Below, in pieces: positions 1 through 4,589 of a DNA stretch of 7,500 bases. Location of the stretch: contig JALUAR010000007.1 of NCBI GenBank assembly GCA_027050975.1, positions 1 to 7,500 on the forward strand. The letters run 5' to 3'. How positions within the stretch are numbered: the first letter of the stretch is position 1; each line of letters begins with the position of its first letter. The stretch is from Thermodesulfovibrio sp. GTDB lineage: Bacteria; Nitrospirota; Thermodesulfovibrionia; Thermodesulfovibrionales; JdFR-85. The notes beneath the pieces are model-generated. The model saw nothing but the letters and a program-made list of their open reading frames with translations, had not been told where the DNA came from and searched no databases. A program made the position numbers and the translations under genes.

Positions 1-82
1 TCACCAAAGCAGCACAGGTAAGTCCCGTTGCTCTTATAAAATCTCTTCTTGAGATATTGTTACCTTTTTTTCCTTTCTCCAT
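1..82 (-). CDS. N-terminus of a Tat-exported protein, probably SoxY (cut by window edge)
   Basis: Only the first 27 codons lie in the window; the gene continues beyond base 1. The ATG at 82 has a GGAGG ribosome binding site 7-8 bases upstream. The peptide begins MEKGKKGNNISRRDFIRATG and then becomes hydrophobic (LTCAALV). This is a classical twin-arginine signal: the S-R-R-D-F core at residues 11-15, a positive n-region, and the start of an h-region. A folded, often cofactor-loaded or partner-loaded protein is therefore expected to reach the periplasm through Tat. The gene starts only 15 bases after the soxX stop, on the same strand. In many sox clusters soxY follows soxX, and SoxY carries a Tat signal that exports the SoxYZ carrier complex. 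SoxY is therefore the best guess, inferred from the signal and the neighbour only. SoxB or another Tat-exported enzyme is possible, because no mature sequence is visible. Confidence 0.7.
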   Translation of the reverse strand, partial: MEKGKKGNNISRRDFIRATGLTCAALV

Positions 83-97
83 AACTTCCTCCTATAG

Positions 98-496
98 TCA
101 TCTTTTGTTGTAATTCTTTAAGCTATAAAGGTATTCGACAACATCCTCAATCTGTTGTTTGGTAAGAATCTTGTTTGGACCAAATGGCGGCATGATAGTA
201 TCGGGATTGTATGCCCTGGCATCCCATACCCACTGCCATACCATTTGCCTGTCTTCCCGAGAATAGTTCTTCATCGATTCCACAAGATTGGGACCGATAT
301 TGCCGGGGAATTCCATATCAGGAATAAAGTGGCAGGCCATACAGTTACCTAATTTTCTGCTTTTAACCACCTTCTCACCCCTTGCTGCATCACCGGCAGC
401 ATCGCCTGTGGCAGGAACCAGTATTACCAGAGCAAGCAAAACGATTGCAGTGACAATACCAGTTCGTACTAGTAACATATTCCTTACTTTCTGCAC
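98..496 (-). CDS. soxX: SoxX, monohaem c-type cytochrome of the thiosulfate-oxidising Sox complex
   Basis: A 132-residue exported cytochrome c. An N-terminal hydrophobic segment (about residues 8-30) acts as a Sec signal peptide or anchor. The haem site is C52-M-A-C55-H56, and M102 in the IMPPFG stretch is the likely distal ligand. The surrounding blocks GNCMACH, GNIGPNL, YNPDTIMPPFG and LTKQQIEDVVEYL match the SoxX pattern rather than a generic cytochrome c. In the known Sox system SoxX pairs with SoxA, which conjugates thiosulfate to the SoxY cysteine, and passes on the electrons. The start is a GTG at 496, chosen because GGGAGG (minus strand, 504-509) sits 7 bases upstream; the next ATG is six codons further in. 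It lies downstream of an exported thioredoxin and a DsrE-like protein and upstream of a Tat-signal gene, which fits a sox cluster. Only X is visible here, so completeness of the pathway cannot be judged. Confidence 0.88.
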   Translation of the reverse strand: MQKVRNMLLVRTGIVTAIVLLALVILVPATGDAAGDAARGEKVVKSRKLGNCMACHFIPDMEFPGNIGPNLVESMKNYSREDRQMVWQWVWDARAYNPDTIMPPFGPNKILTKQQIEDVVEYLYSLKNYNKR

Positions 497-503
497 CTTG
501 CTA

Positions 504-509
504 CCTCCC
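504..509 (-). promoter_or_regulatory. Ribosome binding site that fixes the GTG start of soxX
   Basis: GGGAGG on the minus strand lies 7 bases before the GTG at 496. An identical 11-base block (AAAAGGGAGGT) occurs again at 579-589, 76 bases further upstream. Only the proximal copy is correctly placed for soxX. Confidence 0.75.
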
Positions 510-646
510 TTTTACGAAGTTTTCCAAACAAATGAATCTTTACAAGCGTTCTTGACGCTCCTGTAGTGTTGTCTTATCACCTCCCTTTTCTCCCGTCAAT
601 GGGTAGCCGTTTTTTGTTTTTGATAACTCGTTATGAGATTGGCCTG

Positions 647-696
647 AACATGGCTACCTGTCCTGATATCTCCTATCAAGAACAGGCAGCCATGTT
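647..696 (-). promoter_or_regulatory. Long hairpin in the 253-base gap between the dsrE-like gene and soxX
   Basis: On the minus strand AACATGGCTGCCTGT (696-682) pairs with ACAGGTAGCCATGTT (661-647). This gives 15 consecutive pairs if the single G-T is counted as a G-U wobble. Inside is a second 5-pair stem, TGATA/TATCA (678-674 with 668-664), with a GGAGA apical loop. On the plus strand the wobble position is an unpaired A/C, so the fold favours RNA in the direction of the sox genes. No T-run follows on either strand, so it is not a simple intrinsic terminator. The rest of the gap (497-749) is AT-rich next to the upstream gene and shows no gene that I can support. Roles in mRNA stability, processing or leader control are all possible. 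No known riboswitch class was recognised. Confidence 0.6.
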
Positions 697-749
697 AGTA
701 GCATATGCCCCCCGGATAAATCTTCTTACTTGTTATTTTTATTTGTTTT

Positions 750-1247
750 TTATTTAACTTTTATATACGCATATCCTTTGCTTTGAAGCTCGACAACCCT
801 GACCTGTCCAGAGTTTATAATTCCAACAAAAGGCTTCAGTTTTTTCTTATCTATGTTGGTTCTCTTCAGGGTTATACTGCATTGCTCGAATTTTACATCG
901 TAAGCATCAACAAGGCTCTGCATACGCTCCCTAATAGATTTTTCCAGCTTAGGTGGAATATTGTTTGAAGCAAACCTGGTTCCTTTTCTGTCTTTAAGAA
1001 GGAACTGAACACATGCCGAATTAGCAACAACCCTTACATCATAAGAGATACCGTTTGTTGTGTAATAATTAACCAGATTGTAGATGTTACGGAGCATTGC
1101 ATCCATTCTCTTGGGATTACCGAAATCGCAGTGGTATACTGCCTTCTTTTCATCATCATCGTCAGCCCTCGCCATGCCTGGCAACAGAAAAGTTCCCGTT
1201 GCCAGGAGGAAAAATAATGCTACTGCGGATACGCCTCTTCTAAGCAT
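750..1247 (-). CDS. Exported DsrE-family-like protein of the sox locus
   Basis: A 165-residue protein with a Sec signal peptide (MLRRG, a hydrophobic core at about 7-24, and a likely cut after ARA at residue 28). An acidic DDDDE stretch follows, then a compact alpha/beta domain. The pattern VVANSAC at 73-79, FEQCSITLKR around C123, and the tail PFVGIINSGQVRVVELQSKGYAYIKVK agree with periplasmic DsrE/DsrF-like proteins. C123 lies where that family tends to carry a conserved cysteine; C40 and C79 are additional. Cytoplasmic DsrE/TusD relatives carry persulfides, so a role in handling sulfur in the periplasm is a reasonable inference, but no activity is proven by the sequence. The ATG at 1247 has a strong AAAGGAGG site 5 bases upstream, directly behind a hairpin. 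It sits between the thioredoxin and soxX genes on the same strand. Confidence is high for the gene and good for the family. Confidence 0.8.
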   Translation of the reverse strand: MLRRGVSAVALFFLLATGTFLLPGMARADDDDEKKAVYHCDFGNPKRMDAMLRNIYNLVNYYTTNGISYDVRVVANSACVQFLLKDRKGTRFASNNIPPKLEKSIRERMQSLVDAYDVKFEQCSITLKRTNIDKKKLKPFVGIINSGQVRVVELQSKGYAYIKVK

Positions 1248-1261
1248 CGCTACCTCCTTTT

Positions 1262-1289
1262 TATATCTGATTCCGAAGAATCAGATATA
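1262..1289 (-). repeat. Perfect 12-bp hairpin with UUCG tetraloop just before the dsrE-like gene's ribosome binding site
   Basis: On the minus strand TATATCTGATTC (1289-1278) and GAATCAGATATA (1273-1262) are perfectly complementary around a TTCG loop. The closing pair is C-G, giving the exceptionally stable cUUCGg tetraloop in RNA. The stem ends exactly where AAAAAGGAGG begins, five A's before the GGAGG (1253-1257) of the dsrE-like gene. No U-run follows, so a terminator is unlikely. mRNA stabilisation, processing or control of translation initiation fits better. Confidence 0.75.
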
Positions 1290-1292
1290 TTC

Positions 1293-1314
1293 TGGTTACC
1301 CTGAAAGGCAACCA
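1293..1314 (-). repeat. Second intercistronic hairpin, directly after the thioredoxin stop codon
   Basis: On the minus strand TGGTTGCC (1314-1307) pairs with GGTAACCA (1300-1293) around a 6-base loop (TTTCAG). The stem is 8 pairs if the one G-T is a G-U wobble in RNA; on the plus strand this position is an A/C mismatch. It begins at the base next to the TAA stop and is separated from the UUCG hairpin by only three bases. Together the two hairpins occupy 50 of the 67 bases between the genes. Confidence 0.55.
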
Positions 1315-1710
1315 TTATCGATTTTCATAACAACCTCTCTCCCCTTCTATGAACTTGCATATCAGACTCTTAAAATCCTCTTTCGAAAGAAGCCCGGGTA
1401 TTCTGAGAAACTCCTTGCCTCCGGAATCAATGAAAACTATGGTGGGAACTCCTTTGACCTTGTATGCTTTTATGAGTTCCTGAGTTGTTTTTCCGCCTTT
1501 TGCAACTCCGTCTCCGTTCACATCTATTTTCACAAGCCTTGCTTTCTTCTGCAAAACGTTTTGTACGTACTCGTCTCTTAGTATCTCATCCATCTTTTTG
1601 CACCAATGGCATGTTTCTGAATAAAAATAAAGAAGCTCTATCTCCGCAGCATTCGGACTCGATGCCAAAAGGGTGATTGCCAGAAGGGATATGTATATTA
1701 AGCGCCTCAT
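1315..1710 (-). CDS. Exported thioredoxin-fold protein (SoxW-like) with CHWC active site
   Basis: A 131-residue protein. Residues 1-21 (MRRLIYISLLAITLLASSPNA) form a Sec signal peptide. The thioredoxin fold then shows LLYFYSETCHWCKKMDE, with redox cysteines C34 and C37, the strand LVKIDVNGDG, and the cis-proline motif GVPT (P89). C118 and C127 near the C-terminus are extra and could form a second disulfide. Cells use such periplasmic thioredoxins to reduce or repair disulfides. SoxW-type thioredoxins, found in several sox clusters, are thought to keep the Sox carrier cysteine usable, so that role is inferred from the context. It is the first gene of the minus-strand set, diverging from bioF. 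No ribosome binding site is seen in front of the ATG at 1710, so the start is less certain than for its neighbours, but the signal peptide beginning there supports it. Confidence 0.8.
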   Translation of the reverse strand: MRRLIYISLLAITLLASSPNAAEIELLYFYSETCHWCKKMDEILRDEYVQNVLQKKARLVKIDVNGDGVAKGGKTTQELIKAYKVKGVPTIVFIDSGGKEFLRIPGLLSKEDFKSLICKFIEGERGCYENR

Positions 1711-1767
1711 GCGTTATAAAAGAGCAATATATATGCCAGCGAATTTCGAGGGAAAAGAGGACAATTC

Positions 1768-1783
1768 TGTACGTTTTGGTACA
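1768..1783. repeat. Inverted repeat in the divergent region (possible operator)
   Basis: TGTAC and GTACA are separated by six bases (GTTTTG). The repeat lies near the middle of the 194-base gap between the divergent thioredoxin gene (start 1710) and bioF (start 1905). A dyad there could serve a regulator of either gene. It does not resemble the BirA biotin operator (a TTGTAAACC-type half site with its mirror). The arms are short enough to occur by chance. Confidence 0.3.
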
Positions 1784-1866
1784 CCTTACATAAATGAGCT
1801 GTTCGATTTTGACCTATCCGTTTCCTGTGATTCTCATGATAATATAGCAACCCTTACCCGTCGTTC

Positions 1867-1894
1867 TTTACAAAAAATCCTGAAAGCTTATAAT
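1867..1894 (+). promoter_or_regulatory. Near-consensus sigma-70 promoter of the biotin genes
   Basis: TTTACA (1867-1872, five of six matches to TTGACA) is followed after a 16-base spacer by a perfect TATAAT (1889-1894). Transcription would begin at about 1901-1903, only 2-4 bases before the bioF ATG at 1905. An in-frame TGA at 1881-1883 and no start codon between it and 1905 rule out an earlier bioF start. The resulting mRNA would be leaderless or nearly so, which agrees with the absence of a ribosome binding site. Confidence 0.6.
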
Positions 1895-1904
1895 CTATAC
1901 GGTA

Positions 1905-3059
1905 ATGTATAGTTTCCGGGAAAGGTTGGAGTCTCTGAAAAAGAGGGGCCTGCTTCGCAAAATCAGGGACAGGGAAGGCCCGCAGGGAAGGGTCATAACA
2001 ATAAAGGGAAGGAGCCTGATTAACTTTTCATCCAATGATTATCTCGGTCTGTGTAACCATCCATCAATCAAAAATGCTGTTACAAGAGCCTTAAGCCATT
2101 ACGGAACCGGCGCAGGTGCATCAAGGCTGCTGTCCGGCGGCACCATCTTGCACGAGGAACTCGAAGCCCTTATCAGCAATTTCAAAGAGACAGAAGCCAC
2201 TGTGATCTATACATCCGGATACACGGCAAATATTGGCACAATCACGGCCCTCACGGAAAAAGACTGGTTAATACTGAGTGACGAACTCAATCATGCAAGC
2301 ATAGTTGACGGATGCCGTTTAAGCCGTGCCGAGGTGGTTATCTACAGACATAAGGATACGGAACATCTGGAGGAGATACTGAAAAAAGAACGGACAAGAC
2401 CGAAAATGATAGTTACAGACTCTGTCTTCAGCATGGACGGAGATATTGCTCCTGTTGACCAGATCAAAAAGCTTGCCGAGAGATACAATGCCCTCCTCTA
2501 TATAGATGAGGCCCACGCAACAGGGGTCCTGGGTGAAGGAAGGGGTTCACTAAAACAGTTCGGCCTCAGTTCCGCTCCCTTTATTATACAGATGGGAACC
2601 CTTTCAAAGGCCATAGGCTCTGTGGGAGCCTTTATAACAGGCTCTTCTGAAATTGTCCGTTATCTGATAAATACCTCCCGGACACTTATCTACACCACAG
2701 CACTTCCACCTCATGATGTTGCTGCAGCTTCGGAGGCAATCAGAATAATAATGGATGAACCCGAAAGAATCAAAAGGCTCTGGGAAAACAGGGAAAAGAC
2801 TGTTACGGGGCTTCACAGCCTTGGCATAGACACGGGTGAGTCGGAAACACCGATCATCCCCATTATGGTTAAAGATAACGAGACTGCCCTGAGGCTTGCC
2901 GAACATCTCATAGAAAACGGCATATACGCACCTGCAATCAGATATCCCACTGTAAGGAGTCCGAGAATAAGACTTACCGTTACTGCAAGCCATACCGAGG
3001 ATGATATCCACAGACTCGTAACCGTTTTGAAGGAGGCCCGAGATTGCGGACTGCTTTAG
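1905..3059 (+). CDS. bioF: BioF, 8-amino-7-oxononanoate synthase
   Basis: A 384-residue PLP enzyme of the alpha-oxoamine synthase family, the usual BioF length. It condenses a pimeloyl thioester with L-alanine, releasing CO2, to give 8-amino-7-oxononanoate (KAPA), the first committed step of biotin-ring assembly in the cytoplasm. Visible motifs are FSSNDYLGL (41-49), GTGAGASRLLSGG (67-79), ELNHASIVDG with PLP-stacking H130, DEAHATGVLG (201-210) with D201 and H204, and GTLSKAIGSVGA with Schiff-base K235. The C-terminal PTVRSPRIRLTVTASH block is also typical. The related Kbl and HemA have the same fold, but the downstream bioD decides for BioF. The ATG at 1905 is the first possible start after an in-frame stop. 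It has no ribosome binding site and begins just after a strong -10 box. The 3' end overlaps the next gene by 16 bases, so the two are probably translated from one message. Confidence 0.94.
   Translation: MYSFRERLESLKKRGLLRKIRDREGPQGRVITIKGRSLINFSSNDYLGLCNHPSIKNAVTRALSHYGTGAGASRLLSGGTILHEELEALISNFKETEATVIYTSGYTANIGTITALTEKDWLILSDELNHASIVDGCRLSRAEVVIYRHKDTEHLEEILKKERTRPKMIVTDSVFSMDGDIAPVDQIKKLAERYNALLYIDEAHATGVLGEGRGSLKQFGLSSAPFIIQMGTLSKAIGSVGAFITGSSEIVRYLINTSRTLIYTTALPPHDVAAASEAIRIIMDEPERIKRLWENREKTVTGLHSLGIDTGESETPIIPIMVKDNETALRLAEHLIENGIYAPAIRYPTVRSPRIRLTVTASHTEDDIHRLVTVLKEARDCGLL
3031..3036 (+). promoter_or_regulatory. Ribosome binding site supporting a TTG start for the FabG-like gene
   Basis: AGGAGG inside the end of bioF lies 7 bases before the TTG at 3044. 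The protein from this TTG begins MRTALVTGATGGLG, which places the first beta strand and the cofactor loop exactly as in other short-chain dehydrogenases. No in-frame ATG exists closer to the fold's start. Confidence 0.75.
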
Positions 3060-3763
3060 TCACAGGTGCAACGGGAGGGCTTGGCAGCATAATTGCCAGA
3101 GCCCTTGACCTCCGTGGCATAAGAACAATTATCCATTACCACAGGGCTGAGGAGAGAGCAAGAGCCCTTGCCGCAGCAATGAAAAACAGCCCCTATCTTA
3201 TTCAGGCCGATATTGGAGACTTTCAGGCAGTAGAAATGATGGCAAGAGAGATAGAGAAGGTCTTCGGCAGGATTGATATCATAATAAACAATGCAGCCAT
3301 AACCATTGACAGACCCCTGATAAAGTATCCAGAATCAGCATGGGACGAGGTAATAAGGACAAACCTGAAAGGCCCCTTTAATGTGATTCGAACCTTTGCC
3401 CCACTGATGGTATCAGCGAAAGGTGGACATATAATCAATATATCCTCGCTGTCGGGCATTAAAGGAAGGGCAGGTCAGGCAGCCTACAGTGCCTCAAAAG
3501 CGGCTTTGATCGGTCTCACCCTTACCCTTTCAATGGAGCTGTCTGTGTATAATATAAGAGTAAATGCCGTTGTTCCGGGATATCTGCCCGTAGGAATGGG
3601 TGAGCAGGCTGAGGCAGCAATGAGCGAGGCCAAACGGCAGAGTGTACTTGGCAGACTTTCAGATCCCGAAGAAGTGGCCAGGCAGATATGCTGCCTTATT
3701 GAGACCGAGGGGATTACAGGACAGGTATTCTTCTTTGAAAGCAGAATCGGCTTCGGATATTAA
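3044..3763 (+). CDS. FabG-like short-chain dehydrogenase/reductase within the biotin operon
   Basis: A 239-residue classical SDR. Seen: the cofactor loop TGATGGLG (7-14), R34 after the second strand (suggesting NADPH), NNAA (82-85), catalytic N107 (TNLKG), S135 (NISS), Y148 and K152 (YSASK), and the PGY turn at 178-180. Overall similarity is to 3-oxoacyl-ACP reductases, which reduce the beta-keto group of ACP-bound acyl chains. The C-terminus is unusual: after ITGQ the common V-D-G-G end of FabG is replaced by FFFESRIGFGY. The gene starts with TTG and overlaps bioF by 16 bases; bioD follows 133 bases later. Placement between bioF and bioD suggests a dedicated reductase, perhaps in making the pimeloyl chain, but this is inference. 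It could equally be a general FabG or an SDR acting on another substrate. Confidence 0.85.
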   Translation: MRTALVTGATGGLGSIIARALDLRGIRTIIHYHRAEERARALAAAMKNSPYLIQADIGDFQAVEMMAREIEKVFGRIDIIINNAAITIDRPLIKYPESAWDEVIRTNLKGPFNVIRTFAPLMVSAKGGHIINISSLSGIKGRAGQAAYSASKAALIGLTLTLSMELSVYNIRVNAVVPGYLPVGMGEQAEAAMSEAKRQSVLGRLSDPEEVARQICCLIETEGITGQVFFFESRIGFGY

Positions 3764-3840
3764 GGGGTCAGGGATTGGAAGATTATCAACTACTCGGCTC
3801 CAGCGGTAACTACAAACAACAGTCGTCGGCAGCACTGGTA

Positions 3841-3849
3841 TGGTAGAAT
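3841..3849 (+). promoter_or_regulatory. Possible extended -10 promoter for bioD
   Basis: TGG-TAGAAT matches the TGnTATAAT extended -10 pattern with five of six core bases. No good -35 is seen, as is allowed for this class. It lies in the 133-base gap (3764-3896) between the FabG-like gene and bioD and would give a leader of about 40 bases. Nothing else convincing was found in that gap. Confidence 0.3.
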
Positions 3850-3896
3850 ATGAATCTTATCGTTAGATTTGGGAATTATTTGAACGAAAGGGAAAA

Positions 3897-4589
3897 ATGA
3901 AAGGAATTTTTATAACAGGAACAGACACCGGTGTGGGTAAGACCATCATTGCCGCTGCTGTTGCCAGGGCTTTGAGGGTTAAGGGACTCAATGTGGGTGT
4001 CATGAAACCCATTGAGACAGGTTGCAAGAAAGAAGGTGATGTACTGATACCCTCCGACGGCGAGTTCCTTAAATATATCTCAGACAGTGACACGCCTCTT
4101 AATGAGATAACCCCTTTTTGCTACGAGACACCTGTAGCGCCTTCGGTGGCTGCAGATATTGAGGGAAGACAGGTTAACATTGACGCCCTGTTGGAGTTGT
4201 TCAGCAAAAGGCTACAAGCACATGACTTCCTCGTTGTCGAGGGTGTGGGAGGGCTAAAAGTACCCATCAGGGATGACTTCTTCGTTTCCGATCTTATCAG
4301 GCTTATGAAACTTCCCGTTGTGGTAGTGGCTATGAACAAGCTTGGTGTTATAAACCATACCTTCCTGACCATCCAGATGGCCCAGGCAGAAGAGCTTAAT
4401 ATAAAGGGACTTATCATCAATGATTTAAGAAAAAAGGATGATATATCCGTCGAAACAAACATAGCGGTTATAAAAAGACTCATTGGTGTTCCCTTACTCG
4501 GTGTTTTCCCCTATCTTAAGGACATGACAAAAGAAAATATAGAAAGGGCAGGTATAGAAAGTCTGAACATCGACTCCCTTCTTGAATGA
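3897..4589 (+). CDS. bioD: BioD, dethiobiotin synthetase
   Basis: A 230-residue P-loop enzyme of usual BioD length. It closes the ureido ring of dethiobiotin from 7,8-diaminononanoate, CO2 and ATP, the step before BioB. The P-loop is GTDTGVGKT (8-16). K37 in MKPIETGC contacts substrate, D54 in SDGEFL and E115 in VVEGVGG are the metal/ATP ligands, and NKLGVINHT (147-155) follows. These residues fall at the same numbers as in E. coli BioD. The ATG at 3897 has a modest AAAGGG site 4 bases upstream. The gene follows bioF and the FabG-like gene, and its stop overlaps the start of the methyltransferase (ATGA). BioA, which would supply its substrate, is not in this window. Confidence 0.95.
   Translation: MKGIFITGTDTGVGKTIIAAAVARALRVKGLNVGVMKPIETGCKKEGDVLIPSDGEFLKYISDSDTPLNEITPFCYETPVAPSVAADIEGRQVNIDALLELFSKRLQAHDFLVVEGVGGLKVPIRDDFFVSDLIRLMKLPVVVVAMNKLGVINHTFLTIQMAQAEELNIKGLIINDLRKKDDISVETNIAVIKRLIGVPLLGVFPYLKDMTKENIERAGIESLNIDSLLE

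Noticed and set aside
571..600. Possible minus-strand promoter with TTGACG (598-593) as -35 for soxX
   Set aside because: The hexamer is good, but the best -10 at an allowed spacing is GATAAG at 15 bases or TAAGAC at 17 bases, both poor. The stretch is better explained as a purine-rich ribosome-site-like block.
647..696. Long inverted repeat as a mobile-element end or attC-like site
   Set aside because: No transposase or integrase, no flanking direct repeats, and the G-U wobble and inner stem fit a folded RNA better.
566..757. 63-codon plus-strand frame in the dsrE-like/soxX gap
   Set aside because: It runs through the minus-strand hairpin and the end of the dsrE-like gene, lacks a ribosome binding site and has low-complexity content at its end.
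1262..1289. UUCG hairpin as an intrinsic terminator
   Set aside because: In the direction of the genes it is followed by AAAAAGGAGG, not a U-run. In the plus direction it is preceded rather than followed by T's and no gene ends there.
1673..1912. 79-codon plus-strand frame covering the divergent intergenic region
   Set aside because: It begins inside the thioredoxin signal peptide region on the other strand, spans the bioF promoter, has no ribosome binding site and resembles no known protein.
3764..3896. Small gene or structured RNA between the FabG-like gene and bioD
   Set aside because: No frame with a start and ribosome binding site, and only a 5-pair dyad (AATCT/AGATT) is present. Only a weak extended -10 could be proposed.
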